A DNA stretch of 64,000 nt from Streptococcus entericus DSM 14446 (lineage in GTDB: Bacteria > Bacillota > Bacilli > Lactobacillales > Streptococcaceae), in NCBI RefSeq assembly GCF_000380025.1, contig NZ_KB904167.1, positions 62,001 through 126,000 on the forward strand. The letters run 5' to 3'. The position numbers and the translations under genes were made by a program. Positions 37,795 to 47,132 of the stretch are shown here, piece after piece; the first letter of the stretch is position 1; every line of letters begins with the position of its first letter. The notes under the pieces were generated by a model. That model saw only the letters and a list, made by a program, of their open reading frames with translations. It did not search any database and was not told where the DNA came from.

Positions 37795-38518
37795 ATTAAA
37801 AGATTTTGAAGGACCGCTCGACCTCCTCCTTCATCTGGTATCTCAGTATAAGATGGACATCTATGAGGTGCCTTTGATTGACGTCATCGAGCAGTACCTT
37901 GCTTACGTATCTACTCTGACTGCTCTGCGTTTGGAGGTGGCTGGTGATTATATGGTCATGGCAAGCCAGCTGATGCTCATTAAGAGCCGCAGGCTCTTGC
38001 CTAAGTTGGTCGAAGCACCTCCTGAAGACGACGATTTAGAGATGACCTTGCTCCAGCAGTTAGAAGAGTATAAACTGTACAAACAGGTTAGCCAGGATTT
38101 AGCAGAACAGCACCAGCAGAGAGCCCTGCATTTTTCGAAACCGAAAGAGGAAATTGTCGCTGAAGGAATGACCTTGACAGCAGATAAGTCGGTTATCGAC
38201 CTCTTTTTAGCCTTTTCAAAGGTGATGGCAGCGAAACAGGAACAAGTCAGAACCAGTCACACGACCATCGATAAAGATGATTACAAAATCGAGGACATGA
38301 TGGATGAGATTAGAGACCGTTTTAGCCAAACTCATCAGCTTACTTTGGTAGCTATTTTTGAGCATCGGTCGTCTCTGAGTGAGCTGATTACCCTCTTTTT
38401 AGCGGTCTTAGAGCTGGTTAAAATCAAGGCGATTGAGGTCACGCAGACAGAAAATTTTGGTGAGGTTTACCTCAAGTGGATAGGAGAGAAAGGAGCGACG
38501 GATGTCACACCTAGCTAG
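37784..38518 (+). CDS. scpA: Segregation and condensation protein A ScpA
   Basis: Kleisin subunit of the SMC-ScpAB condensin, 244 residues. N-terminal [19 protein letters not shown] is diagnostic, followed by [19 protein letters not shown]; the C-terminal winged helix ([19 protein letters not shown]) closes on the SMC head. I use ATG 37784, which gives the standard start, not the ATG 9 bases upstream. Overlaps scpB by 17 bases. Confidence 0.93.
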   Translation: MDIKLKDFEGPLDLLLHLVSQYKMDIYEVPLIDVIEQYLAYVSTLTALRLEVAGDYMVMASQLMLIKSRRLLPKLVEAPPEDDDLEMTLLQQLEEYKLYKQVSQDLAEQHQQRALHFSKPKEEIVAEGMTLTADKSVIDLFLAFSKVMAAKQEQVRTSHTTIDKDDYKIEDMMDEIRDRFSQTHQLTLVAIFEHRSSLSELITLFLAVLELVKIKAIEVTQTENFGEVYLKWIGEKGATDVTPS

Positions 38519-39092
38519 GATAGAAGCCCTGCTTTTTGTAGCAGGAGAAGAAGGACTAACCCTGCGTCAGTTGGCAGAAATGCTCAACCTGTCAGCGTCA
38601 GCATTGACCCAACAACTGGAAAAATTAGCCACCAAGTACCTTTCAGATAGCGAGACGAGTCTTTGCCTTTTGGAAACTGGGAAAGCTTACCGTTTGGTGA
38701 CCAAAGAGGAGTATGCGGAGCTGTTGCAGGTCTACGCGAAAACACCGACCAATCAGAGTTTATCGCGAGCTAGTCTTGAAACCCTATCGATTATTGCCTA
38801 CAAGCAACCCATTACGCGGATTGAAGTGGATGACATTAGAGGGGTCAACTCAAGTGGCGCCATTGCTAAATTGCTGGCCTTTGATTTGATTGCAGAGGTT
38901 GGTAAAAAAGAGGTGATTGGGCGACCCAACCTTTACGCGACCACACCCTATTTCCTTGATTTTATGGGCATCAATGACCTTGCGGAGTTACCAGATGTCT
39001 CAAGCATTGTGATTGAGGAAGAAGAGAGTAATCTATTTGCCTCAGGCGACATAGCAGAGCTACTAGAAGGGAGAAGAGAAGATGAGAATTAA
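38502..39092 (+). CDS. scpB: Segregation and condensation protein B ScpB
   Basis: Winged-helix dimer bridging ScpA, 196 residues. [20 protein letters not shown] and [15 protein letters not shown]...[10 protein letters not shown] are the two family signatures. Overlaps scpA and rluB, so the three are translationally coupled. Confidence 0.93.
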   Translation: MSHLARIEALLFVAGEEGLTLRQLAEMLNLSASALTQQLEKLATKYLSDSETSLCLLETGKAYRLVTKEEYAELLQVYAKTPTNQSLSRASLETLSIIAYKQPITRIEVDDIRGVNSSGAIAKLLAFDLIAEVGKKEVIGRPNLYATTPYFLDFMGINDLAELPDVSSIVIEEEESNLFASGDIAELLEGRREDEN

Positions 39093-39807
39093 TAAATTTA
39101 TTGCCCACGCTGGTGTAGCCAGTCGCCGTAAGGCGGAAGAGCTCATTAAGCAAGGTCTAGTGACTGTCAACGGCCAGATTGTCACGGAACTAGCGACCAC
39201 CATCAAGTCTGGTGATTTGGTTGAAGTAGAGGGAACACCGATTTACAACGAAGAAAAAGTCTACTACCTCCTCAACAAACCCAGAGGGGTCATCTCCAGT
39301 GTTTCAGATGACAAAGGCAGAAAAACAGTCATTGACCTTTTGCCGACGGTTAAAGAGAGAATTTATCCTGTCGGGCGTCTGGACTGGGATACTACTGGTC
39401 TCTTGATTTTGACCAATGATGGGGATTTTACCGATAAAATGATTCATCCTCGTAATGAGATTGATAAGGTCTATGTGGCGCGTGTCAAGGGCATTGCAAC
39501 CAAGGATAATCTGCGTCCCTTAACAAAAGGTGTTGTCATTGATGGCAGAAAGACCAAGCCTGCACGTTATACCATTCTTAAAGTAGACAAGGAAAAAGAC
39601 CGCTCAGTGGTTGAATTAACTATCCATGAAGGACGGAATCACCAGGTTAAAAAAATGTTCGAAAGTGTCGGTCTTTTAGTCGACAAGCTATCACGAACAC
39701 GATTTGGTACCCTTGACGTGACGGGGCTTCGTCCGGGTGAATACCGTCGTCTCAATAAAAAAGAAATTAGTCAGTTGCACAACGCAGCCCTTAACAATAT
39801 CAAATGA
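39082..39807 (+). CDS. rluB: 23S rRNA pseudouridine synthase RluB-type
   Basis: Protein of 241 residues: N-terminal S4 RNA-binding domain ([20 protein letters not shown]) and a pseudouridine synthase domain with catalytic Asp in [13 protein letters not shown] and the later [13 protein letters not shown] motif. RluB-type enzymes modify helix 89 of 23S rRNA. Located downstream of scpB as in most Firmicutes. Confidence 0.9.
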   Translation: MRINKFIAHAGVASRRKAEELIKQGLVTVNGQIVTELATTIKSGDLVEVEGTPIYNEEKVYYLLNKPRGVISSVSDDKGRKTVIDLLPTVKERIYPVGRLDWDTTGLLILTNDGDFTDKMIHPRNEIDKVYVARVKGIATKDNLRPLTKGVVIDGRKTKPARYTILKVDKEKDRSVVELTIHEGRNHQVKKMFESVGLLVDKLSRTRFGTLDVTGLRPGEYRRLNKKEISQLHNAALNNIK

Positions 39808-40040
39808 AACAATTACTAATTGCCCCTGTTAAGCTCTATCAAGCTGTCTTGTCCCCACTTTTGCCCCCAAGTTGTCGCTACCAGCCAACCTGCTCTTCCT
39901 ATATGATAGAAGCGATTGAAAAGCATGGCGCAAAAGGTGTCTTGATGGGCACAGCTCGCATTTGTCGCTGCCATCCATTTTCTGCTGGTGGTGAGGATCC
40001 AGTGCCAGACCACTTCAGCTTAAAAAGACAGGACAAATAA
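39804..40040 (+). CDS. yidD: Membrane protein insertion efficiency factor YidD
   Basis: Protein of 78 residues with the family pattern [20 protein letters not shown] and [20 protein letters not shown], including the conserved cysteines. Amphipathic, works with YidC/Sec in membrane protein insertion. Starts within the rluB stop (ATGA). Last gene of the operon. Confidence 0.9.
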   Translation: MKQLLIAPVKLYQAVLSPLLPPSCRYQPTCSSYMIEAIEKHGAKGVLMGTARICRCHPFSAGGEDPVPDHFSLKRQDK

Positions 40041-40185
40041 TGCCTAAATGTCAACTCCCATACTTTGCGCTTCATAAGGGATGATTAGGGCAGAAAAAAC
40101 TCCTTGTCATAACTGCTTATCCCATGCTTAAGACAAAGGCATCATGAATGATATATAAAGTCCTGTTTCCTTATTAAAGGGTATG

Positions 40186-40219
40186 AAAAAATCTGTTGAG
40201 TCTTCTCAACAGATTTTTT
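40186..40219. terminator. Bidirectional terminator between yidD and ldh
   Basis: AAAAAATCTGTTGAG (40186-40200), loop TCTT, CTCAACAGATTTTTT (40205-40219). Perfect 15-bp stem with A- and T-runs. Confidence 0.88.
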
Positions 40220-40220
40220 G

Positions 40221-41266
<1,046 letters not shown>

Positions 41267-41384
41267 CCAAAAATTGTGAAAATAGTGACAGAAAGCGTTT
41301 TAGAATAACACAGAACTGATTTTTATATAACAAACACATCTTTTCTTTCAGTATTTTTTAAGTGATTATGCTATAATATTTACC

Positions 41385-42131
41385 ATGACTATCATTACCT
41401 CCAAAGCAAATAGCTTGATTAAGCAGGCTAAAAAATTACAGCAGAAGAAGTATCGGACCACCTCTTACTTGATTGAAGGCTGGCATCTTGTTGAAGAAGC
41501 GCGATTGTCTGGAGCAGAGATGCTGCGTGTGTTTGTTTTAGCAGAAGAGGCTTACCGAGTGTCTGATTTGTCACAGGCTGTCATTGTTAGCCCGGAAGTG
41601 TTACGTGAGTTATCTGATTCGCCATCACCGCAAGGGATTGTTGCAGAGGTTGCCATTTCTCATCCAGATGTAACTAAACTTGAAAAAGGTCGCTATCTTG
41701 TCTTGGAAGATATTCAGGATCCTGGAAATGTTGGGACGATGATTCGGACAGCTGATGCCGCAGGGTTCGATGGGGTGTTGATCAGTCATCGCACAGCAGA
41801 TATTTATAATCAAAAAACCTTACGTTCTATGCAAGGAAGTCACTTCCATTTGCCGATTTACCGCTTGCCTATTGAAGAGATCGTTAGCCAGCTGAAGGCT
41901 ATTGAGGTGCCTGTTTTAGCGACTACTTTGTCTGAGCATTCGGTTGATTATCGGACATTAACTAGCTACGACCATTTTGCTTTAGTGATGGGAAATGAGG
42001 GTTCTGGGATTTCAGCGGCAATGGCTGAGCAGGCTGATGAGCTGGTGCATATTCCTATGCCTGGTCGGGCTGAAAGTCTCAACGTTGCGGTAGCTGCAGG
42101 GATTATGATGTTCAGTCTGGTCAATCGCTGA
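41385..42131 (+). CDS. TrmH/SpoU family RNA methyltransferase
   Basis: Protein of 248 residues: N-terminal substrate-binding domain (KANSLIKQAKKLQQKKYR) and a SPOUT methyltransferase domain with the three signatures LEDIQDPGNVGTMIRTADA, LVMGNEGSGIS and IPMPGRAESLNVAVA. Probably a 2'-O-methyltransferase of 23S rRNA or tRNA. TGC-TATAAT extended -10 (41369-41377) lies 10 bases before the start, so the leader is very short. Confidence 0.88.
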   Translation: MTIITSKANSLIKQAKKLQQKKYRTTSYLIEGWHLVEEARLSGAEMLRVFVLAEEAYRVSDLSQAVIVSPEVLRELSDSPSPQGIVAEVAISHPDVTKLEKGRYLVLEDIQDPGNVGTMIRTADAAGFDGVLISHRTADIYNQKTLRSMQGSHFHLPIYRLPIEEIVSQLKAIEVPVLATTLSEHSVDYRTLTSYDHFALVMGNEGSGISAAMAEQADELVHIPMPGRAESLNVAVAAGIMMFSLVNR

Positions 42132-42183
42132 AGACAGAGACATGCTTAGCTGCTCTGCTATGGCTACTAGAGAGGAAAATAAG

Positions 42184-42654
42184 ATGAATTACAAAGATGA
42201 CAAGGAATACATGGATCTGGTCGATCATTTGATTCGCCACCCAAAGGTACAACGACTAGAAAGTATTGTTCACCATTATCATTCGACTCGCTTGGAGCAT
42301 TCGATAAATGTGTCTTACACGAGTTATAAAATTGCCAAGAAACTGGGATGGGATGCAGCGAGTACAGCTAGGGCAGGTTTGTTGCACGATTTGTTCTATT
42401 ATGACTGGCGTCACCAAAAGTTTAATAAAAGCCATGCTTGGGTACATCCGCGTATTGCTCTGCGCAATGCCAAAAAGCTAATCAATACGAATAAGGTGGA
42501 GGAAGACATTATCTTGAAGCACATGTGGGGAGCAACAATCGCTTTTCCTCGTTATAAAGAGAGTTATATCGTGACTTTAGTTGATAAGTATTGGGCAATC
42601 AGAGAAGGCTTGCAACCTGTGACTAGATTTTTTAAGCAAGTATTTGCCAGTTAG
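42184..42654 (+). CDS. HD-domain hydrolase
   Basis: Protein of 156 residues with the HD metal motif: His39 in RLEHSINV and His68-Asp69 in GLLHDLFYYDW, followed by HPRIALRNA. Phosphohydrolase of unknown substrate. I choose ATG 42184 behind GAGGAAAATAAG over an upstream in-frame ATG at 42142, which lacks a ribosome site. Last host gene before the prophage. Confidence 0.82.
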   Translation: MNYKDDKEYMDLVDHLIRHPKVQRLESIVHHYHSTRLEHSINVSYTSYKIAKKLGWDAASTARAGLLHDLFYYDWRHQKFNKSHAWVHPRIALRNAKKLINTNKVEEDIILKHMWGATIAFPRYKESYIVTLVDKYWAIREGLQPVTRFFKQVFAS

Positions 42655-42799
42655 TCTGCAACTTGATTTGTCGGATGAGGTTGTTAATGAATTAGTTATT
42701 GATTAAGCCCTGATGATATATGGATTTAGTAACTGGTGCTCAAAAAATCATCATCTAACTATTTTCAAATTTACTGAAATATGATATACTTGAAAGTAG

Positions 42800-42871
42800 C
42801 CAGCCTTAGTGTAATGGATATCACGCAAGATTCCGGTTCTTGAGATAGGGGTTCGATTCCCTTAGGCTGGA
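42800..42871 (+). tRNA. tRNA-Arg (anticodon CCG)
   Basis: 72-base cloverleaf: acceptor CCAGCCT (42800-42806) with AGGCTGG (42864-42870), anticodon stem CAAGA/TCTTG with loop TTCCGGT giving anticodon CCG at 42833-42835, and T-arm GGGGTTCGATTCCC. CCA is not encoded. A TATACT box at 42785-42790 may be its -10. Its 3' end is the prophage insertion site. Confidence 0.92.
42838..42870. other. Candidate attL core (3' half of tRNA-Arg)
   Basis: The integrase gene lies 30 bases downstream and tyrosine integrases of tRNA-targeting phages duplicate the 3' end of the tRNA. The exact core is not visible because attR is outside the window; the given limits (anticodon stem to acceptor end) are a guess. Confidence 0.45.
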
Positions 42872-42883
42872 TAAAACAACGCT

Positions 42884-42911
42884 AAAAACCCTTGAAAAAT
42901 CAAGGGTTTTT
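42884..42911. terminator. Terminator between tRNA-Arg and integrase
   Basis: AAAAACCCTTG (42884-42894), loop AAAAAT, CAAGGGTTTTT (42901-42911). The 3' arm contains the last codons and stop of the integrase gene; symmetric, so it can serve both strands. Confidence 0.82.
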
Positions 42912-43982
42912 GATATTTTGCCCCAAATCCGCCCCAAATAATTGACGGACTTTTTGGTTATTCCTGTCTTTGCTGTCTGCTAGGAGGTGGGCATAGACAG
43001 TTAGGGTGGTATTAAGGTCTTTGTGTCCAATAAGTTTTGAGATGGCAAACAGTTCTAAACCTTGACTAATCAGATAAGATACGTATGTATGACGGAGAGA
43101 GTGGACATGTACATCACGCCCTACGAGCTTTTTGAGGGTCTTGTTAACAGCAGAGTTAGATAACCCTGTTAATATCCTGTCGTCGTCTCTAAAGCGGCTC
43201 TGGTAGCTTTCTAGGAGGTCTAGGGTGTGTTGACTAATAGGGACTGTTCTTACTGAGTTTTCGTTTTTTGTGGGGGCGTAGCCTTTAGCGACCCCAAATA
43301 CTTTATAGGTCTTGTTGATTGATAGTTCTAGGTTATCCTTGTCGATGTCATTGTAAGTTAATCCCATTGCCTCACTAAAACGCATACCAGTCACAGCGAT
43401 GAGATAGATGCAGAAGTGGGATTTGTAAGTTATTTCTTTTCCAGTATCCGCAATGAGTTTTAGGTACTCGTCGATTTCGAGGTAATTGCTTGTAAGGTCT
43501 TTGTCTTTTTCTTTGGTAAGAGTGGTAAATATCGTAAAGTCTTTTTGGATAATGCCAGTGTGCAATGCCATTTTGAGGCATTGCCTAATGTGTGTGTTGA
43601 ACATCTTGACAGTTTGCCAGGAGTGTGTAGCCCTAAAATTATTGATAGCCTCTTGATAGCTGTTTGCGGTTACAGTTTTCAATTTTGCTTGACCAAAATA
43701 GGCGATGATTTTTTTATGGGTGTATTCGTATTTCAACCACGTTGAGGGGCTTACGTTTGGTTTCTTATAAAGTTCAGCCCATTTGATGAAGTAGTCACTG
43801 AATAAGCTGTTATCGTCTTCTACGAACCCTTGAGATAGTTCTTGCTCTGCTTTTGCAGCAGCAAGGGTAGCCTCGTTTTTTGTTCTAAATCCAGATTTTG
43901 ACTTTTGCTTATATTTGCCGTCAGGTGTCTTGTAACTGATACGGTATTCCCAGCCATTATCACGCTTTCTAAAATATGCCAT
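42900..43982 (-). CDS. int: Phage tyrosine integrase
   Basis: Protein of 360 residues. N-terminal arm-type DNA-binding domain (DNGWEYRISYKTPDGKYKQK), SAM-like core-binding domain (about 60-160), and catalytic domain with Arg in GMRFSEA, H-x-x-R in HSLRHTYVS, LGHKDLNTT and nucleophile Tyr in TVYAHLL. Integrates and, with an excisionase, excises the prophage at tRNA-Arg. AGAGG precedes the start on the minus strand. Confidence 0.95.
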   Translation of the reverse strand: MAYFRKRDNGWEYRISYKTPDGKYKQKSKSGFRTKNEATLAAAKAEQELSQGFVEDDNSLFSDYFIKWAELYKKPNVSPSTWLKYEYTHKKIIAYFGQAKLKTVTANSYQEAINNFRATHSWQTVKMFNTHIRQCLKMALHTGIIQKDFTIFTTLTKEKDKDLTSNYLEIDEYLKLIADTGKEITYKSHFCIYLIAVTGMRFSEAMGLTYNDIDKDNLELSINKTYKVFGVAKGYAPTKNENSVRTVPISQHTLDLLESYQSRFRDDDRILTGLSNSAVNKTLKKLVGRDVHVHSLRHTYVSYLISQGLELFAISKLIGHKDLNTTLTVYAHLLADSKDRNNQKVRQLFGADLGQNIKNP

Positions 43983-44003
43983 TACTTTTATACCTCTACG
44001 TTA

Positions 44004-44035
44004 AAGCCCCTGCTCAAGCGATATAGCGGGGGCTT
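44004..44035 (-). terminator. Hairpin terminator after the Ltp lipoprotein gene
   Basis: AAGCCCCTGCT (44004-44014) with AGCGGGGGCTT (44025-44035). GC-rich 11-bp stem but a poor T-run on the minus strand. Confidence 0.55.
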
Positions 44036-44042
44036 ATTTTGA

Positions 44043-44477
44043 TTAGTTTAGATTAGCGACAGCGTAATCAGCTTCTTCTTGGGTAAATTTTTCAAAATCA
44101 ACCAGTTGTGTGCGGATTGCCTCTGGTGACATCGCAACAGTTTCTTGATAGTCTTTTGCTTTTTTCAGTGCTTGTTCATTCCAATCTGCTTTGATATTAT
44201 CAACAGCGTATTGGGCAGCTTCTTCTGAATATTTTTCAAATTCGATAAGTTGGTTACGCAGTCCCTCTTTAGACATAGGGATTGTGTCAAGATAATTTTC
44301 AGCTTTTTTGAGGGCTGTTTTGTAGTCAGTCGGGATATTGTCTTGTGAGCTGCTAGCTGCGACTTTTTCCGTAGCTGAACTTGATGATGCAGTTTCTTTT
44401 GTGCTCGTTTCGGATGAACAAGCGACAAGGGCGAGGGCTGATAGTGTAATGACACTATACGACAGCAGTTTTTTCAT
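44043..44477 (-). CDS. Ltp-family lipoprotein (superinfection exclusion)
   Basis: Protein of 144 residues. Signal peptide with lipobox ALVAC (Cys20), a Ser/Thr-rich spacer, then two helical repeats of about 48 residues (YKTALKKAENYLDTIPMSKE and ALKKAKDYQETVAMSPEA). This is the host-cell-surface-exposed lipoprotein pattern of TP-J34 Ltp, which blocks DNA injection by related phages. I start at ATG 44477 behind GGAGGATAAT; the in-frame TTG at 44489 lies inside that site. Between integrase and the ImmA gene, as in lysogenic conversion genes of streptococcal phages. Confidence 0.85.
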   Translation of the reverse strand: MKKLLSYSVITLSALALVACSSETSTKETASSSSATEKVAASSSQDNIPTDYKTALKKAENYLDTIPMSKEGLRNQLIEFEKYSEEAAQYAVDNIKADWNEQALKKAKDYQETVAMSPEAIRTQLVDFEKFTQEEADYAVANLN

Positions 44478-44571
44478 ATTATCCTCCAACAGCTTTTTGT
44501 GTGGTTCAGTGATTGCACATAGTTTTATTGGAATACATCAAGAGCAGTAGGTAAATAGTGCCATTCTGGCT

Positions 44572-44958
44572 TTATTTTCCATTAACTAATTTTTTATATT
44601 CTTCTTTAATCATGATTTCATCTGTCATGGATTTTAGTTGCCAATGTTCCATAAAGGTCAAATAGTTAAATTCGGTGTGGTCGTCCAGTTCGGACAACGC
44701 CATCTTGACCAAGTTACGTATCATGTAGCGATTGGCATCTAACTCGTTCTTCTCACGAAAGATTTGGTAGAGATGAGGGAGATGCTCGTTGTGACCGAGT
44801 TCATGAAAGGTTACTTTATGTCTCATTTCCTTTGGAATGCGACTGCTGATGAACATCGTCCTCAAATCTGGGATATAGAACCCATCATCATCCAGTAAGT
44901 TTTCATCAAAAACAGAAATTCTAATTCCGAACTCATTGTAAAGTTCTTTTTCTGTCAT
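44572..44958 (-). CDS. ImmA/IrrE-type metallopeptidase
   Basis: Protein of 128 residues with zinc motif H52-E53-x-x-H56 (FHELGHNEH). ImmA-type proteases cleave the phage or ICE repressor to trigger induction; IrrE-type ones respond to DNA damage. Here it lies downstream of the repressor and a toxin-antitoxin pair on the same strand, so repressor cleavage is a reasonable inference. ATG 44958 is preferred; an in-frame TTG two codons upstream is closer to AGGA and could be used. Confidence 0.82.
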   Translation of the reverse strand: MTEKELYNEFGIRISVFDENLLDDDGFYIPDLRTMFISSRIPKEMRHKVTFHELGHNEHLPHLYQIFREKNELDANRYMIRNLVKMALSELDDHTEFNYLTFMEHWQLKSMTDEIMIKEEYKKLVNGK

Positions 44959-44970
44959 TGGCAATCATTC

Positions 44971-45246
44971 CTATCTTTTCAGTTTATAGATTTTGCTACG
45001 GTGACCAACTTTCAGGGCTAGGACGACGAGCTTGTCGTCTTGGATGTCGCAGATGACACGGTAGTCTTTGGCAATACGATAACGCCAAAGTCCTTTATAA
45101 CCGTGTTTTAGGGGCTTAGCGCTGGCTTTGGGGTTAGCGCTACCCTCGATATTTTTTTCTAGCCAATCTAAGATTTGCTTGGCGGGTGCTTGTCCTAGTT
45201 TTTGAAGTTGTTTGAGGGCTTCTGGGGTAATAATGAGCTTGTACAT
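44971..45246 (-). CDS. RelE/ParE-type toxin (mRNA interferase)
   Basis: Protein of 91 residues with the RelE fold pattern: YKLIITPEALKQLQKL, then PLKHGYKGLWRYRIAKDYRV and a basic C-terminus. The R-x-G/Y-R-(I/V) core is the ribosome-dependent RNase type. Starts immediately after the antitoxin stop (TAAATG), so the pair is translationally coupled. Confidence 0.88.
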   Translation of the reverse strand: MYKLIITPEALKQLQKLGQAPAKQILDWLEKNIEGSANPKASAKPLKHGYKGLWRYRIAKDYRVICDIQDDKLVVLALKVGHRSKIYKLKR

Positions 45247-45468
45247 TTATAGCCCTAGTAATTCTTTAGTTTGTTTGAGGCTGTAGCCATTTTGCCCGTT
45301 TGCGTTGTAACTAGCTAGGGCAGCTATACCAGCTTGGTAATCCTCTAAGTCCTCTATGTGGCTAATGAGGGTATCTAGTAGGCTTTCTTGAGCTTCTGGG
45401 TGTTCAGACAAGAATTTGGTGATTAACCTATCCTGCTGTGGTGTGGTATTGAGTGTAATAGTGGTCAT
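45247..45468 (-). CDS. RelB-like antitoxin (DUF6290-type)
   Basis: Protein of 73 residues; N-terminal TTITLNTTPQQDRLI resembles the ribbon-helix-helix DNA-binding part of RelB/DUF6290 antitoxins, and the acidic C-terminus would wrap the toxin. GGAGGA precedes the start. Directly upstream of the toxin and 9 bases after the repressor gene. Confidence 0.82.
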   Translation of the reverse strand: MTTITLNTTPQQDRLITKFLSEHPEAQESLLDTLISHIEDLEDYQAGIAALASYNANGQNGYSLKQTKELLGL

Positions 45469-45477
45469 GGTGTCCTC

Positions 45478-45843
45478 CTATTCTAGGCTGCGTAGGTAGC
45501 CCTCTATGATGCCTTGGATGGCTTTTTTATCTTTATCGGATAAGGGCTTGCCATTGAACCGCATGGCTGTGCCAGCGAGTTCCTCAACATCCACCTCTTG
45601 ACCCTCAAAGTAAAAGGGAGCGTCATCTTTGGCGATGGCTGGGTTATCTGTCCGACCCAGCAGGTAATCGGTGCTGACTTGGAAATAGTCGGCGATTTTA
45701 GCCATGTGTTCAGCTGATGGAAATTTCTTGTTTTTAAGGCTATATACATAGTTTTTACTTATTTCTAGCTGTTCTTCTAAAAAATTTATTGAAATCCCTC
45801 TTTTTTTGCATAATTCTTTTATGCGCTCAAAGGTTATAAACAT
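45478..45843 (-). CDS. CI-like phage repressor (Cro/C1 helix-turn-helix)
   Basis: Protein of 121 residues with an N-terminal XRE helix-turn-helix (FERIKELCKKRGISINFLEE and KKFPSAEHMAKIADYFQVST). The short C-terminal part lacks a LexA-like peptidase domain, consistent with control by the nearby ImmA-like protease. I start at ATG 45843; the open frame upstream is AT-rich leader. Keeps the rightward early promoter off in the lysogen. Confidence 0.82.
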   Translation of the reverse strand: MFITFERIKELCKKRGISINFLEEQLEISKNYVYSLKNKKFPSAEHMAKIADYFQVSTDYLLGRTDNPAIAKDDAPFYFEGQEVDVEELAGTAMRFNGKPLSDKDKKAIQGIIEGYLRSLE

Positions 45844-46222
45844 TGATTTATCAGCCTTTCTAAGACATGACAAAAAATATTTTATTTTTTTGTCTAAAAA
45901 CTCTTGACATTTTTTAGATAAACATATAAAATATAATTTGTAAGGCGAATTGTTAAACGAAAACAAGAGCGAAAGACAAAACTAAAAATAAAAACTTTGG
46001 CGAGTTTGTAAGGTTCTGTCTAATGTTTTTCTTATACCTTGATTTTAGCTAAACAACTAAAAAAAGTCAAGTATTTTTATAAAAAATTATTTTCGCTAAA
46101 AAATCGTTGATAAACTAAGTTTATCAAAGTTAGTGGTTGACAACACCCCCTAACTTTAATCTAAATGTTTCTCGAGATTTTTCGCTTTACATTTTGATTG
46201 ATTATAAGGAAAGGAGGCTAGT
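45844..46222. promoter_or_regulatory. Genetic switch region (repressor-cro)
   Basis: No gene. Minus-strand promoter for the repressor: TTGACT (46065-46070), 17 bases, TAAAAT (46042-46047). Plus-strand promoters: TTGACA at 45904-45909 with TAAAAT 17 bases on, and TTGACA at 46136-46141 with weak TCTAAA at 46159-46164. Operators: perfect 21-bp palindrome with arms TTGATAAACT (46106-46115) and AGTTTATCAA (46117-46126), and AAAGTTAG (46125-46132) with CTAACTTT (46149-46156) bracketing the second TTGACA. The cro ribosome site AAAGGAGG is at about 46211. Confidence 0.65.
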
Positions 46223-46450
46223 ATGAGCCGACAACACAAGATTTGGGTCTCTGCTGTCAAGGACAAGATGAACCTAAAAGGGTGGAAAAATGCTGATTTG
46301 GCACAAGCTGTCGGATTTAGTCGCAAGTCTAGTGCCATTACTGAGCTTTTTAGCAAGGGCAAGGGGAGCGTTGAGCTAAAACTTGCGGTGTCTCGTATTC
46401 TGGGCGTTGATGAGCCTTGGAATGAATTAGATGAGCAGAAAGGAGATTAG
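46223..46450 (+). CDS. Cro-like helix-turn-helix regulator
   Basis: Protein of 75 residues starting SRQHKIWVSAVKDKMNLKGW with a helix-turn-helix in WKNADLAQAVGFSRKSSAIT. First rightward gene after the switch, so a Cro-type lytic regulator by position. AAAGGAGG before ATG 46223. Confidence 0.75.
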   Translation: MSRQHKIWVSAVKDKMNLKGWKNADLAQAVGFSRKSSAITELFSKGKGSVELKLAVSRILGVDEPWNELDEQKGD

Positions 46451-46456
46451 AGTAAT

Positions 46457-46741
46457 ATGAGGTTTGAGGATACCTTGACACAACTAGCCAACCAGTTTGG
46501 CGAGATGTTGCAGGAAAAGGTTGTTGATAAGACTAAGAGCCTAGATGTTGAAATTCTCTTGCCTATCGAAATGACTCAACAAGAATTAGCAAAAATGTTC
46601 GGGTGCAGTGTGGGGAATTTGTCACGCTATACTCGTCACGCTGATTTTCCAAGGCTTGACCGTGGCAAAGGCAGCCATATCAAGTACCCGAGAGATGCGG
46701 TGCGCTCATGGTATGCGGAGAATTGGCATCGGTGTTTGTAA
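46457..46741 (+). CDS. DUF771-like/excisionase-like helix-turn-helix phage protein
   Basis: Protein of 94 residues. The C-terminal half (MTQQELAKMFGCSVGNLSRY, then FPRLDRGKGSHIKYPRDAV) is a MerR/excisionase-type DNA-binding module as in DUF771 phage proteins. Could be the excisionase or an early regulator. GGAG lies 11 bases upstream of ATG 46457. Confidence 0.65.
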   Translation: MRFEDTLTQLANQFGEMLQEKVVDKTKSLDVEILLPIEMTQQELAKMFGCSVGNLSRYTRHADFPRLDRGKGSHIKYPRDAVRSWYAENWHRCL

Positions 46742-46746
46742 AATGC

Positions 46747-46848
46747 CTCTAAAATCGTTTCTAAGCGATTTTAGGTTAGGGGTGCTATAACAAACCCTGA
46801 AACAGAATTAAAAAAGCTCTATACTCCCTAAGTTTGAGAAATAGAGCT
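46747..46848 (+). promoter_or_regulatory. Two-hairpin RNA module, copy 1
   Basis: Hairpin 1: TAAAATCG (46750-46757), loop TTTCTAAG, CGATTTTA (46766-46773), then GTTAGGG (46775-46781). Hairpin 2: AGCTCTAT (46815-46822) with ATAGAGCT (46841-46848), its loop holding TTTGAGAAAT (46833-46842). An AAAGGAG ribosome site follows at 46864. The same arrangement recurs at 48783. Confidence 0.65.
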
Positions 46849-46891
46849 ATTCTACCAAAAAAGAAAGGAGTTTGTGGTGGTGACATTAAAA

Positions 46892-46926
46892 AAGCCCCTC
46901 TGGACGGCAATCCAGTTGAGGAGCTT
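46892..46926 (+). promoter_or_regulatory. Attenuator-like hairpin
   Basis: AAGCCCCTCTGGA (46892-46904), loop CGGCAA, TCCAGTTGAGGAGCTT (46911-46926) with a 3-base bulge and one mismatch. No T-run, so not a simple terminator. Lies just after an unused-looking ribosome site (AAAGGAG, 46864-46870) and before a small gene. Confidence 0.5.
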
Positions 46927-46958
46927 GAGAAATTTAACTACTGACATTATATCACAAA

Positions 46959-47132
46959 ATGACAGAATTAGACAGTATACAGCAACTTTTAGTGAAAAAT
47001 TGGCAACGAAAATATTATCAGCTTAGCGAGGTTGTCATCAACAGCCTAGTCGGTCTTGAGCTGATAGATACGCTTGTTATTTTGGCAAAAGCTAGAAAGG
47101 ACAGGGCATGGTTAAGCAACATTACACCGTAA
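46959..47132 (+). CDS. Small phage protein (57 aa), unknown function
   Basis: Starts ATG 46959 (MTELDSIQQLLVKNWQRKYY), ends TAA 47132. Composition (amphipathic, mixed charge, SEVVINSLVGLELIDTLVIL) looks like a real protein of the kind found in early regions of streptococcal phages, but no ribosome site is visible, so expression is uncertain. Overlaps the next gene by 25 bases. Confidence 0.5.
   Translation: MTELDSIQQLLVKNWQRKYYQLSEVVINSLVGLELIDTLVILAKARKDRAWLSNITP

Noticed and set aside
46874..47026. GTG-started frame of about 48-50 residues behind AAAGGAG
   Set aside because: Composition is poor and it overlaps a hairpin; the 46959 frame looks more like a phage protein. Left as uncertain.
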